A stretch of DNA of 64,000 nt. Source: Candidatus Freyarchaeota archaeon (GTDB taxonomy: Archaea; Asgardarchaeota; Jordiarchaeia; Jordiarchaeales; Jordiarchaeaceae). Shown here in pieces: positions 17,079-26,278 of the stretch (its first letter is position 1; each line of letters begins with the position of its first letter). The notes below the pieces were generated by a model. That model saw only the letters and a list, made by a program, of their open reading frames with translations, was not told where the DNA came from and made no database searches. The stretch lies in contig JAUQZE010000002.1 in the NCBI GenBank assembly GCA_030587365.1, positions 55,345 to 119,344 on the forward strand. The letters run 5' to 3'. The position numbers and the translations under genes were made by a program.

Positions 17079-17269
17079 CTAGAACCTCCTTAGTTCCTTT
17101 TCAAGTATTTTATCACTTACATATCAAGTTCCAGATAGTTTCTCTGAATAAAATAACTTCCTTTACAAGCACCACATTATTTGGGACAAATTCTCGCCTT
17201 TTGTGTCCTGAAACCGAAAAATTTTTTCAGTTATTAGACACAACTTATAATTAAATACTCCAGAATTGA

Positions 17270-18172
17270 GTGGATTTCTTGGATCAAAAAGATTTACAGA
17301 TACTTCGGCTTCTATTGGATGATGGTAGAGAATCTTACGAGAAAATCTCAAGAAAAGTGGATCTAAATCCAAACACAGTCAAAATTAGGATTAATAAATT
17401 GGTGGAAATGGGTGTTATTAAGAGATTTGCAACTCAATTGAACATTTCACTTTTCAATATATCCGTATGCTATTCTCTATTTCATACAACAGAAGATAAT
17501 GTAAAGACCGAATTAATAGAAAGAATTGGTCAAATGCCCGAAGTGGTTGGAGGGGTTGCGGCCATTGATAATAAGATTTCCATTGTGCACCTTTTTCGTT
17601 CAGATGCAGAACTACATGAAAATCTTGAAAAATTTAAGCAATTTAAAGAAGTAAAATCCATGGAAAATTATATCCTATTGATTCCCCGGATCGGTGCATC
17701 TCAAAAATTCAAAGTAACGAAGAATGATTGGAGAATAATAAATGCTTTAAAAGATGATTGTCGAAAGACTGAGATTGAGGTGGCTGATGAAATAGGACTA
17801 TCTGTCAAGACCGTGAAAAGAAGAATTTCACATCTAAGAAATAAAGGTATTATACGTTTTATGATCGACTTGGACACCGCCAGCGGCAATCTTTTGACTT
17901 ACAATCCTATTATTAAATTCAAAAAGATAAATAGTGAGGATTTAATCCAGATCAATAAAATGTTCAATAATCCTTTTTACATTTGGCGCATCGCTAACGA
18001 GGAAACAATGATTTATACAGTATTTATTGAACATTTGAGAGAGATAGATGAACAAATAGCTAAGATTCGCCAAATCGACAATGTAATTGACGTGATTAAA
18101 ATTATTCCCACTAGGATGTATTATTTTAAAAGCTGGATTGATGATTTTATTCAAGAAAAAGCTGAAGAATAA
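17270..18172 (+). CDS. Lrp/AsnC-type transcription regulator with two HTH domains
   Basis: 300 residues from GTG 17270, probably leaderless since no ribosome site is seen. It has two winged-helix HTH domains of Lrp type: residues 1-60 (LDQKDLQILRLLLDDGRESYEKISRKVDLNPNTVKIRINKLVEMGVIKRF) and residues about 145-200 (NDWRIINALKDDCRKTEIEVADEIGLSVKTVKRRISHLRNKGIIRF). Each is followed by a ligand-sensing-like strand region. This is the fused double-HTH form common in archaea. The regulated genes are unknown; the NAPRTase operon lies downstream, but with its own NrtR-type regulator. Confidence 0.88.
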   Translation: MDFLDQKDLQILRLLLDDGRESYEKISRKVDLNPNTVKIRINKLVEMGVIKRFATQLNISLFNISVCYSLFHTTEDNVKTELIERIGQMPEVVGGVAAIDNKISIVHLFRSDAELHENLEKFKQFKEVKSMENYILLIPRIGASQKFKVTKNDWRIINALKDDCRKTEIEVADEIGLSVKTVKRRISHLRNKGIIRFMIDLDTASGNLLTYNPIIKFKKINSEDLIQINKMFNNPFYIWRIANEETMIYTVFIEHLREIDEQIAKIRQIDNVIDVIKIIPTRMYYFKSWIDDFIQEKAEE

Positions 18173-18337
18173 AAACACACTCAGCTTTCCATTTTAACCG
18201 CGCAATTGCCTGTCCAGGTTGGTTTTCAAACTATTTCGGAATTGCTGCCAATTAGTGATTTATTTTTTGTGTGTTAACGGGGATTAAGTAGATTTCTCTT
18301 TGCCATTCGACTTTTCTTATATCAAAATCATGTACTT

Positions 18338-18354
18338 AGTGTAAAATTTACAAA
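18338..18354. promoter_or_regulatory. Candidate operator, distal half-matching copy
   Basis: AGTGTA-aaatt-TACAaa has the same half-site and five-base spacer as the perfect repeat at 18402-18418, with two mismatches in the right arm. The centres are 64 bp apart and bracket the TATA-like tttatatt at about 18366-18373. Confidence 0.45.
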
Positions 18355-18401
18355 AACTAAAGTAATTTATATTCGTATGCGTTATTTATTATTAAGAAGT
18401 A

Positions 18402-18418
18402 AGTGTAATAAATACACT
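18402..18418. promoter_or_regulatory. Candidate NrtR operator upstream of NAPRTase
   Basis: AGTGTA-ataaa-TACACT is a perfect 6+6 inverted repeat with a five-base spacer, sitting between a TATA-like box (about 18366) and the likely start at 18431. It is placed where a repressor would block transcription. The second gene of the operon encodes an NrtR-type regulator, so autoregulation is a natural reading. That link is inference. Confidence 0.6.
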
Positions 18419-18430
18419 AAGGTGAATGGA

Positions 18431-19591
18431 ATGGGAATTAAAAGAAAAACTGAAGTTGACTTTCCGCCAAGACACGAACCGCATACCGACGCGTATTTCT
18501 TAAGAAGTTCAGAGATACTAAGAAGAGAACGAATTAACCCATACGTTAGATATCAGGTTTTTATTAGGAAAGGCCCCGGCGTAACCGGAGGGATAGACGA
18601 AGCAATAGCCGCAATTATGAAGTACAGTCCAAAACTGGCTGAACATGATGGAAGAATTTTTGCTCTTTATGATGGAGTTCAGTATCAGCCTGAAGAAACT
18701 CTTATGGTTATTGAAGGCCCTGTTTTGGATCTAATTGAGTTAGAGACGATGTATTTGTCAATCCTATCGGACAGAACAGACAGGGCCAATAATATGCCTG
18801 ACCCTGACTTGAAAAAAATTAAGGCTAACGTTCGTGAAGTTGTTAGTATAATAAGTAAAAGTAAGTTTGGTCCCAGACCTTTATCTTATTTTGGTGCAAG
18901 ACATTTTGGATATGAGTGGGATGCTAAAATAGCAAGAGCGGCATATGAGGGTGGAGCAACTTCAGCCTCAACGGATATTGGTGCAGCAACATTTGGACAG
19001 AAGGGTGTGGGCACAGTGCCACACGCACTGGTTCTAGCGATAGCTTCAAAATATGGAGAGGAAAACTCTGCTGTTGAAACTATGAAAGCGTTTCACAAAC
19101 ATGCGCCTAAAGATGTTCCTAGAATTTTTCTGGCGGATACATTCAACAGGGAAATAACGGACACCTCCCAGGTTGCTGAAGCGTTAGGAGACGATTTCTG
19201 GGGGCCGAGATTTGACACAAATGGAGCAACGGTAGCAGAGGGGGGACTTCCATTCGACGGAAGAAAATACTGGACGGGAACCGGAGTCACTGTAGAAGCG
19301 GTAGCTGCTGCGAGGCGAGAATTTAATGATGCTGGATTTCCTGATTTAAAAATAGCACTATCAAGCGGATTCAGTAATCCCGATAAGGTTGAGGCGTTTG
19401 TGATAGGTGAAAAAAGGTATGATTTGAAACTTTTCGATTTCATCGGCGCTGGCTTTGCAGACGACCGATTTCATGCAACCTCCGATATTATGGGTTATTT
19501 TGAGGACGATGAATTCATGGATTTACATAAAGCGGGTAGACCCTACCGGCCCAATTCGAGACTGGAAGAGGTGGATCTAAGTGTCTACTAG
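18431..19591 (+). CDS. pncB: Nicotinate phosphoribosyltransferase
   Basis: 386 residues from ATG 18431, which follows an AAGGTG eight bases upstream; an earlier ATG at 18377 would lie close to the TATA-like box and inside the candidate operator region. The enzyme joins nicotinate to PRPP to give nicotinate mononucleotide in NAD salvage. Family features are RYQVFIRKGPGVTGG, the ARHFGYEWDAKIARAAYEGGATSASTD segment that carries the active-site histidine region, KGVGTVPHALVLA, LADTFNREITDT and the phosphate-binding ALSSGFSNPDKV. The C-terminus overlaps the start of the next gene (19581) by 11 bp, so the two are translationally coupled. The likely control site is the inverted repeat at 18402-18418. 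Confidence 0.9.
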   Translation: MGIKRKTEVDFPPRHEPHTDAYFLRSSEILRRERINPYVRYQVFIRKGPGVTGGIDEAIAAIMKYSPKLAEHDGRIFALYDGVQYQPEETLMVIEGPVLDLIELETMYLSILSDRTDRANNMPDPDLKKIKANVREVVSIISKSKFGPRPLSYFGARHFGYEWDAKIARAAYEGGATSASTDIGAATFGQKGVGTVPHALVLAIASKYGEENSAVETMKAFHKHAPKDVPRIFLADTFNREITDTSQVAEALGDDFWGPRFDTNGATVAEGGLPFDGRKYWTGTGVTVEAVAAARREFNDAGFPDLKIALSSGFSNPDKVEAFVIGEKRYDLKLFDFIGAGFADDRFHATSDIMGYFEDDEFMDLHKAGRPYRPNSRLEEVDLSVY

Positions 19592-20267
19592 CACAAATCG
19601 GCTTGAAAAATCAGAAGTATACGTCAAAGTAGACGTGTGCATATTTGCAATAAATGAGGATTTAAAAGTCCTATTAATAAAAAGGAGCATCCCACCTGAT
19701 AAAGAAGTTTGGGCACTTCCAGGAGCCTTTGTAAAAAAAGAGGAAACCCTTGAAGAGGCATCGATCAGAGTTTTAAAGAAAAAGGCAGGAATTTTTGAAA
19801 ACCTTTACCTAGAGCAACTTTATACCTATGGAGAAATAGAAAGAGACCCCAGGGGGAGAGTAATAACAGTTGCTTATTTCGCATTGGTGGATTCAGAAAA
19901 AATTAAAATTTCGGAAAACGCAGACTGGCACTCGGTTTATGAACTTCCCAGCTTGGCATTTGATCATGGGAAGATAGTTAAGTACGCTCTTCAGAGATTG
20001 AAAAACAAGCTGGAATACACCGCAATAGCCCTTGACATTCTGCCAGAAAACTTTACCTTAACTGAGCTTCAAAAAGTTTACGAAGTTATACTAGGCGAGA
20101 AACTTGATAAAAGAAATTTCAGAAAGAAAATATTCTCCATGGGAATAGTTAAACCCACAGACAAATATCAACTCGGTGTTCACCGACCCGCAAGACTATA
20201 CACGTTCAAAAGAGACCTAAAAAGCAAGAAAATACCCGGATTCAGATGGACAAAAATGGAATTATAA
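19581..20267 (+). CDS. nrtR: NrtR-type regulator: degenerate Nudix domain plus winged helix
   Basis: 228 residues from GTG 19581, overlapping the upstream NAPRTase gene. Residues about 12-135 are a Nudix fold (VDVCIFAINEDLKVLLIKRSIPPDKEVWALPGAF). The Nudix box is degenerate: the canonical R-E-x-x-E-E run is replaced by RVLKKK, so catalytic glutamates are missing. The C-terminal 90 residues are a winged helix (FTLTELQKVYEVILGEKLDKRNFRKKIFSMGIVKPT...YTF). This architecture is NrtR, a repressor of NAD metabolism that senses ADP-ribose through the inactive Nudix domain. Position beside NAPRTase supports it. Regulation of the operon is inferred, not shown. A truncated copy of the same wHTH end lies at 21902-22060. 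Confidence 0.88.
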   Translation: MSTSTNRLEKSEVYVKVDVCIFAINEDLKVLLIKRSIPPDKEVWALPGAFVKKEETLEEASIRVLKKKAGIFENLYLEQLYTYGEIERDPRGRVITVAYFALVDSEKIKISENADWHSVYELPSLAFDHGKIVKYALQRLKNKLEYTAIALDILPENFTLTELQKVYEVILGEKLDKRNFRKKIFSMGIVKPTDKYQLGVHRPARLYTFKRDLKSKKIPGFRWTKMEL

Positions 20268-20413
20268 ATTACCACAAAAAGTGAAAAATTAGTATCTTCA
20301 AGGTTTTTGACGTTAAAACTGATAAAAAAAAGAGAGTACCAAGAATTACTCGACTGAATCAAATCGTACCAATAAAGTAACTAAATGCGAACCTTCAATT
20401 TTATAAATACTGG

Positions 20414-20959
20414 TTAATCAAGTTCAATCACCTTCTCGGCAGGAGGAGGAAGGTTCATATAAGAAGCTTTTCTTTTGAATAGTTTTTTAATCCAGCTTCG
20501 CCGATATTTCGGGAGTTCCAAGTTGTACCTCTTTTCTGTATCTCTTATTGCTTTTCTGAAGAATTTTTGCATATCGGGCATCATGGGATACATTCTAAGG
20601 GCGTCTTCAGCGGAGGGTTCTATTCTAAATACGCCCCTTATAAAGGCCCCCGTGAAATCATAATCTAGGTCTGCAAGAGACCGATACCCGGTGTCATTAT
20701 CGGGATAGGTTATTATGGTATCTCCGGTATCCACATTGGATTCCCAGTCGAACATCCAAGTGCCGTCTGGTGCAAAAGAATAGTTTAACCTTTTCAGAGT
20801 CATATCGGGAGCTTTCTCAGTAAATTTTTTGCCGACCAGACCAGCTTCAACAAACTGGGATCGGATTGGCTCCATAAGTTCCGCCCAGCGTTCAAGTAGA
20901 AATATGTGCATTTCACGAGGGAGATCCACCACGCTTCTGAGTTTCTTTCTTCGAGACAT
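20414..20959 (-). CDS. Hypothetical protein, 181 residues
   Basis: The frame reads from ATG 20959 (a TTG two codons earlier is possible). I do not recognise a family. It is basic, begins MSRRKKLRSVVDLPREMHIFLLERWAELMEPI, has an aromatic-rich middle (SFAPDGTWMFDWESNVDTGDT) and a positively charged end (YRRSWIKKLFKRKASYMNLPPP). No membrane segment is visible. It is convergent with nrtR. Confidence 0.68.
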   Translation of the reverse strand: MSRRKKLRSVVDLPREMHIFLLERWAELMEPIRSQFVEAGLVGKKFTEKAPDMTLKRLNYSFAPDGTWMFDWESNVDTGDTIITYPDNDTGYRSLADLDYDFTGAFIRGVFRIEPSAEDALRMYPMMPDMQKFFRKAIRDTEKRYNLELPKYRRSWIKKLFKRKASYMNLPPPAEKVIELD

Positions 20960-21221
20960 AAGCAAATCCTACCGTTAACATTTTTAATCAGTACTCGAAA
21001 AGTACATCCACTATTTTCTAATACGAAAGTATAAAAACTCCCCATATTTTCTCAAGTAGATGAAAAATGCACCTCATTTATGGAGTTCAGAGGATACCGG
21101 TTCAGGCTAAAATAGAGGGGTTGGGGTTTTGCGCGCCCCAAAAGTGGTTATAAATAAATATCTATGTTGTTTATTATATTTTGACAATTGATTAAAGAAC
21201 AACGGAATAAGTGAGGGATTT

Positions 21222-21875
21222 ATGCCTGAGGTTAATAAGTACATTGTAAAAGCAATAGTTAATGGTATAAGGAACGCAGCAATCATCACCGATGATATCT
21301 TGAGGCTCATTCTAGAGCAAATATCAGTTTACATTCAGAAGAACTATAATCTCAACTTGAAGTTCGATTCTCTGGACGACCTTGAGGGAAAGCTTGTCCA
21401 GATCGCTGACCAGTATCCGGCCGATGACGCTATGGTCTATGGAATAGGTAAGGCGGAGAGCATGAATATCGGTGCCACGGGAGTGATTTCCAGACGCGTG
21501 GGCAAGGGAGCCCCAAAGGCTCTTGTAGAGGCGTTCGGGCTAACACCACAACTAAGTGGTTCACTAGAACTCTACGACGTCCTGTCCAAATACAAAGTTC
21601 TACTAGTGAGAATAGGCCAGATAAAGGACGAAGACATAATACTAACAAAACTCGACGACGAGCAGGTTGACGCAAAACTTGGAGGATACTGTCCCTACAT
21701 AAAAGCCTGCCAATCCCTAAATAAGGAGGGAGTATTCGACATCTTTGGAAATGTTGCCTGCGTTAGGACTCTTATCTTCGCGGGAATAGCCGAGGCAATT
21801 ATTAAAAAAAGCTTTGACACTAAAGTTGAAGAATACAACCCTCCAAACTGCAAAGTAAAAATCTTTGAACTCTGA
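21222..21875 (+). CDS. Cys-containing hypothetical protein, paralogue of the 13899 gene
   Basis: 217 residues from ATG 21222, with gtgaggg at 21211-21217 as ribosome site and a TATA-like ttataaataaat near 21148. It is a close paralogue of the 13899-14552 product along its whole length, with YGIGKAESM, SRRVGKGAPKALVEAFGL, GGYCPYIKACQSLNKEGVFDIFGNVACVRTLIFAGIAEAIIKK and NPPNCKVKIFEL conserved. The cysteines are shared. The domain family is not recognised; a V4R-like or other ligand-binding fold is possible but unproved. A decayed NrtR fragment follows directly. Confidence 0.85.
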   Translation: MPEVNKYIVKAIVNGIRNAAIITDDILRLILEQISVYIQKNYNLNLKFDSLDDLEGKLVQIADQYPADDAMVYGIGKAESMNIGATGVISRRVGKGAPKALVEAFGLTPQLSGSLELYDVLSKYKVLLVRIGQIKDEDIILTKLDDEQVDAKLGGYCPYIKACQSLNKEGVFDIFGNVACVRTLIFAGIAEAIIKKSFDTKVEEYNPPNCKVKIFEL

Positions 21876-21901
21876 CACACCCCCTAAACCAAAGCATAGA
21901 A

Positions 21902-22060
21902 GCGAAAAACTCGATAAGACCAATTTCAGAAAGAAGACGGTCTCTAGGGGGATGGTTGAGCCCACAGAGAAATACAAGTTTTGTTCATAGATCCGCGGGA
22001 CTTTACATGTTCAAAAAGGACGTAAAAAGCAAGAAAATATTAGGATTTATATGGACTAGA
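21902..22060 (+). pseudogene. Decayed NrtR winged-helix remnant
   Basis: Reading gaa-aaa-ctc-gat-aag... gives EKLDKTNFRKKTVSRGMVEPTEKYK, close to EKLDKRNFRKKIFSMGIVKPTDKYQ of the intact regulator. After one frameshift the sequence continues HRSAGLYMFKKDVKSKKILGFIWT, matching HRPARLYTFKRDLKSKKIPGFRWT. Nothing of the Nudix half remains. It is therefore a truncated, frameshifted copy of the wHTH domain that lies just after the second Cys-containing paralogue. Confidence 0.85.
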
Positions 22061-22090
22061 AACATGACGATGTGGAAGGTGAACAACAAC

Positions 22091-23098
22091 TTATTTTTCT
22101 TCGCTCACAATCTTTTTGAAGCCTTCTGAGTCCCTTATGGAATCAATATCCGAATCGTTCCTAGAAAACTCTTTCAATTTGGGATTGATCGCAAAAGCTT
22201 TCTTTAGAGATTCCAATGCTTCGGTCTTTTTGTCCAGAAGAGCATATGAGCAGGCAAGATTGTACCAAGCTAAGTCGTAATCTGGCGTAATTTCTACCGC
22301 CTTTTTAAAAAGTTCAGCTGCTTCTTCATAATCTCCATTATTGTAGCAGGCGAGCCCGAGTGCGTGCCAAGCAAACGTGTCATCTGGCTTAATTTCTAAC
22401 GCCTTTTTGAAGACCTCGGTCGCCTTCTCCATCTCGCCCAAAATTACGTAAAGTTTTCCCAACTCGTTCCATGCAGCTATATACTCGGGAGCAATTTCCA
22501 CAGCCTTCTGAAAACAATCGATGGCCTGATTATAATTCTTCAATTCTTCGTAAGCATTACCCAGGTTTATCCACACTCCTGCATAAAGAGGATTGATTTC
22601 TAAACCCTTTTTGTAATATTCAACAGCTTTATCGTAATCTCCCAGTTCTTCGTAAGCGAGTCCTAGGTTGCTCCATGCATCTACAAACTCGGGGTCAATC
22701 TCCACGGCTTTTTGGTAACATTCAATCGCCTTATTGTGCTGGCCTAATTTATCGTAAATGAATCCCATGTTGTTCCACGCATCTTCCTCCTCAGGGCCGA
22801 TTTCCAAAGCCTTTTCGCAACATTCAATCGCCTTATGGGACTCACCTAATATGCCGTAAACTACTGCGAGATCACACCATGCACCCACATGCTTCGGATT
22901 AATTTCTACAACTTTCAGGAAACATTCCACTGCTTTTTCGAACTTAATTAAACCCACGTATGCGTTACCCATATTGTACCAAGTCTCATAGCTTTCTGGC
23001 TTAACAGCTAACCCCTTCTTGTACGCCTCAATAGCCTTCTGGTACTCGCCTCTACCAAAATATTTGTTTCCCTTCTCAAAATAATCTTTAACAGACAT
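22091..23098 (-). CDS. TPR repeat protein, about 9-10 repeats
   Basis: 335 residues from ATG 23098 (MSVKDYFEKGNKYFGRGEYQKAIEAYKKG...). A gaggtg site about 12 bases upstream fits this start. The repeats are of ordinary archaeal TPR type (AWYNLGxxYxxLGxxxKAIECYQKAVEIDPE), unlike the KGLLDEAIQEYREAI units of the other TPR genes, so it belongs to a different lineage. The C-terminus ends DSIRDSEGFKKIVSEEK, a small cap. It should be a cytoplasmic scaffold. The next gene on this strand is 280 bp upstream and unrelated. Confidence 0.9.
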   Translation of the reverse strand: MSVKDYFEKGNKYFGRGEYQKAIEAYKKGLAVKPESYETWYNMGNAYVGLIKFEKAVECFLKVVEINPKHVGAWCDLAVVYGILGESHKAIECCEKALEIGPEEEDAWNNMGFIYDKLGQHNKAIECYQKAVEIDPEFVDAWSNLGLAYEELGDYDKAVEYYKKGLEINPLYAGVWINLGNAYEELKNYNQAIDCFQKAVEIAPEYIAAWNELGKLYVILGEMEKATEVFKKALEIKPDDTFAWHALGLACYNNGDYEEAAELFKKAVEITPDYDLAWYNLACSYALLDKKTEALESLKKAFAINPKLKEFSRNDSDIDSIRDSEGFKKIVSEEK

Positions 23099-23395
23099 TT
23101 TGCCGCTGCACCTCAAAACTGTCTAAACATGTCGGTTTTACCAAAATAAAAGTTCAACCTCTCTTTAGCAGAGGAGAAAATAATTTGCACCATATAAATG
23201 TTCTCACTCATCAGGTTTGAATAAATGAAGAAGAAGGGAGAACTAGAAAAATGGCAAATTAAAGAGTTTAAGGATTTTTTGCAGAAAATTAGAAGTAGAA
23301 AAAATTGAGTATGAAAGAAGGAGTAAGGATTCAAATTTTATATCAGAGAAATTGCGAATCTTGAATCCTCTATAATCATTAAAATATATTCGTTT

Positions 23396-23962
23396 TCATT
23401 TGTATGCTCTTAGTGCAATCTCCATGGATTCCCAATACAGCTTGGTGAATTCTTCTTCATTTATACGTGTACCCAAGAAAAGTTTGTGAGCTTGCAGGAG
23501 ATCCCATTGTCCGAGGTGTACCCAGTCCCATAAGCCAGTGCCAAAATTATATGCGACCATGGGACCACTTACGCGTTTCCTCCACTTTTGAATCAAAGCT
23601 TCATCTAATCCGAATTTTTTAAGATTTTGGAGAGTAATTTGCTTATGTTCTTCGCTGAATTCGGTATCCAGAAATGGCTCTAAAATTGAATCCCATATAT
23701 CATATCTTTCGATAATTGGAATATTGTTCTTCTTTGCGAAGGCTCCCAGTTGGTCGAGACACCTCGCGGAAACGAAGATTAACTCATTTTTGATTCTCAG
23801 GGCGGGTGGTGCAGCTTTTAAGTCGATTTCAAGTATTTCATTCGCATAGATTTTCTTGTTGGGATAGACCGAAGAGGGGAAGTAATCGTAATCTACAAAT
23901 TCTATCGAATCCGAATAAAAGTTACAAGGCGAAAGAACCATCTCAAAGGTCACTCCACACAT
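23396..23962 (-). CDS. Hypothetical protein, 188 residues
   Basis: A complete frame from ATG 23962 (another ATG seven codons on is possible). No family is recognised. It has no signal peptide; aromatic and acidic residues are frequent (EFVDYDYFPSSVYPNKKIYANEILEIDLKAAPPALRIKNEL). The middle LIQKWRKRVSGPMVAYNFGTGLWDWVHLGQWDLLQAHKLF is hydrophobic but not obviously transmembrane. It is divergent from the WD40 gene at 24171. Confidence 0.65.
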   Translation of the reverse strand: MCGVTFEMVLSPCNFYSDSIEFVDYDYFPSSVYPNKKIYANEILEIDLKAAPPALRIKNELIFVSARCLDQLGAFAKKNNIPIIERYDIWDSILEPFLDTEFSEEHKQITLQNLKKFGLDEALIQKWRKRVSGPMVAYNFGTGLWDWVHLGQWDLLQAHKLFLGTRINEEEFTKLYWESMEIALRAYK

Positions 23963-24170
23963 TAACTAGAGCAATTCGTACAAAATAAAGATTTAAATAT
24001 AGTGAAAGCACCAAATATAATACTTAACCAACAAATGACTTCACATAATGGGTTTTCGTATTTTAAAAGAAAAATTAGAACCTTTGGTAATAAACTGGAA
24101 ACTAATTGTGAGTTTAAAAGGCGTCGTAGTTTTGCACAACCAAAAAATCAGGTAAATAGTAGGTGGAATT

Positions 24171-25058
24171 ATGGAATTCGTGGAGCAGGTGAGTTTTGAT
24201 CACGATCAATTTGTGTTCGCAGTCGCGTTCTCTCCAGACGGAAAATATGTCGCCAGCGGATCTGCGGACGACACCGTCAAAGTGTGGGAGTTGGAAACCG
24301 GGATGCTTACCCATACGCTTAAAGGGCATAAAAATGACGTGTGGGCGGTCGCATTCTCCCCAAACGGAAAGTATATTGCGAGCGGATCTTGGGACCGAAC
24401 AGTAAAATTGTGGGAGGCAGAGACAGGGAAGCTAGTCCGCACACTTGAAGGACATAAGGGTTGGGTGGTGGCGGTCGCATTCTCTCCAGACGGAAAAAAT
24501 ATCATTAGCGGGTCCAGTGACAACACCGTCAAAGTGTGGGAGGCAGCAACCGGGAAACTGGTCCGTACGCTTGAAGGACATGGTAACTACGTGTTTACAG
24601 TCGCAGTATCCCCTGACGGTAAAGTTGTCGTTAGTGGGTCTCGGGATAGCACAATCAGGATGTGGAAGCTTGAAACCGGAGAGGTTATCCGTGTACTTAA
24701 AGGGCATAAAGATGATGTGCGGTCGATTGTATTCTCTCCCGATGGAAAATATGTCATTAGCGGATCTCCTGATACGACCGTTAAAGTGTGGGAATTAGCA
24801 TCCGGGAAGCTTGTGCGTACACTTGAGGGACACGAAGGTACTGTGGACACGGTTGCGATTTCTCCAGACGGAAAATATATCATTAGCGGAGACATGAAGA
24901 ACATCATTAAAGTGTGGGATTTCAAGTCCGGAGAATCCATTCACTCTTTCAAAGCGCACAATAATTCCGTGAAACAAGTCACGTTCTCTCCAGACGGAAA
25001 AAATATCGCCAGTGGATCGGAGGACGCAACCGTCAAAGTTTGGAGCATTTCGAAGTAA
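24171..25058 (+). CDS. WD40 repeat protein, seven repeats
   Basis: 295 residues made almost entirely of seven WD40 units of about 42 residues (VAFSPDGKYVASGSADDTVKVWELETGMLTHTLKGH), enough for one complete propeller. There is no extra domain or signal peptide, so it is a stand-alone soluble scaffold. Repeats have diverged normally from one another. It is convergent with a second, unrelated WD40 gene ending at 25198. WD40 propellers are patchily distributed in archaea, so gain by transfer is plausible. Confidence 0.92.
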   Translation: MEFVEQVSFDHDQFVFAVAFSPDGKYVASGSADDTVKVWELETGMLTHTLKGHKNDVWAVAFSPNGKYIASGSWDRTVKLWEAETGKLVRTLEGHKGWVVAVAFSPDGKNIISGSSDNTVKVWEAATGKLVRTLEGHGNYVFTVAVSPDGKVVVSGSRDSTIRMWKLETGEVIRVLKGHKDDVRSIVFSPDGKYVISGSPDTTVKVWELASGKLVRTLEGHEGTVDTVAISPDGKYIISGDMKNIIKVWDFKSGESIHSFKAHNNSVKQVTFSPDGKNIASGSEDATVKVWSISK

Positions 25059-25077
25059 AATACGAAAAATAAATCCT

Positions 25078-25095
25078 TATTTTTTTTTCTTTTCC
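25078..25095. terminator. Oligo-T terminator of the WD40 gene
   Basis: After the stop at 25058 comes nine consecutive T, then cttttcc. This is a typical archaeal T-tract terminator on the plus strand. Confidence 0.5.
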
Positions 25096-25197
25096 ACCCT
25101 CCAAGTATCGGATTCTAGAGTTTTCATAGCTATCTCCCTCATAGTTACTCAAAATGTGGACGAGAAAAATGATGGCGATTTCTCAATTCTCGGAGGC

Positions 25198-26160
25198 TTA
25201 ATCACTTTTGAATCCACCCTTTTCCTGAAAATCCCACTCCCAGTCAAACGCCCACAGTCTGAGGGTATTATCAAAACCTCCAGAGAGTGCGAATCTGCCA
25301 TCGGGGGAGAAACAAACGGAGCCTACGCCCGATGTGTGCGCCTCAGAGATTTTTATCAGCTCGCCTGTTTCCAAGTTCCACAGTCTGAGGGTATTATCAA
25401 AACCTCCAGAGAGTGCGAATCTGCCATCAGGAGAAAAACTAACAGAATTAACCGTTCCTCTGTGCCCCTCAAAGATTTTTACACACTCGCCGGTTACCGA
25501 ATTCCAGAGTCTGAGAGAATTATCACTACCTCCAGAGAGGATGAACTTATCTTCAGGAGAAAAACTAACAGAATTAACCGTTCCTCTGTGCCCCTCAAAG
25601 ATTTTTACACACTCGCCGGTCTTTATGTTCCAGAGTTTTAACTTGTTATCCAATCCTCCTGAGAGTGCCAATTTGCCATCGGGAGAAAAGCAAGCGGAAT
25701 GAACTCCTCCATGGTGCCCCTTAAAGGTTTTCACACGTTCACCAGTTTCTATATTCCAGAGTACGAGGTTATCGTCGTCATCCAGAGAGCGGCCGAAGGG
25801 GTCTACCCCACTTCCTGACAGGGCGAATCTGCCATCGGGAGAAAAGCAAATCGAATAAACGATGTCTCTGTATCCCTCAATAAAGGTTTTTAGGCACTCG
25901 CCGGTTTCTACGTTCCACATTTTTATCTCATCATTCCAGTCTCCTGAGAGTGCGAATCTGCCATCGGAAGAAAAACAAACGGACTCTACGAAACTTTGAT
26001 TCTCAAAGGTTTTTATGCATTGGCCAGTTTCCAAGTTCCAGAGTTTAATGGTGTTGTCACTGCTTCCAGAAAGAGCAAGCTTACCATCCGGAGAAAAACT
26101 TACGGAAAGGACAGTATTTTTATGACCATCCAAGGTTTTGAGAAGCCACACATCCTTCAA
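25198..26160 (-). pseudogene. WD40 repeat protein, apparently 5'-truncated
   Basis: 320 residues with about seven WD40 units (VSFSPDGKLALSGSSDNTIKLWNLETGQCIKTF). The only usual start is TTG 26160, but the same frame continues upstream to a TGA near 26274 and reads meaningful sequence, PQKYPGYERALEIVELANDLGSKYGRRTGL (in two runs), which resembles the segment preceding WD40 arrays in larger proteins. No ATG or GTG exists there. Hence the gene has probably lost its 5' end. Two adjacent repeats are identical at 25427-25494 and 25553-25620 (68 bp), a sign of recent homogenisation. If translated, it makes a lone propeller. Confidence 0.7.
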
Positions 26161-26278
26161 CCCCGTTCTTCTGCCATATTTACTACCCAGATCATTGGCT
26201 AGTTCGACGATTTCTAGAGCCCGCTCGTAGCCCGGATATTTTTGGGGAAAAACGAGCTGAACTCAGACAAGTATAGAG

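Noticed and set aside
24206..24977. Minus-strand frames inside the WD40 gene
   Set aside because: Antisense shadows caused by the regular WD40 codon pattern.
25250..25640. Direct repeats that resembled a CRISPR array
   Set aside because: The repeats are 126 bp apart, coding, and in frame with WD40 units.
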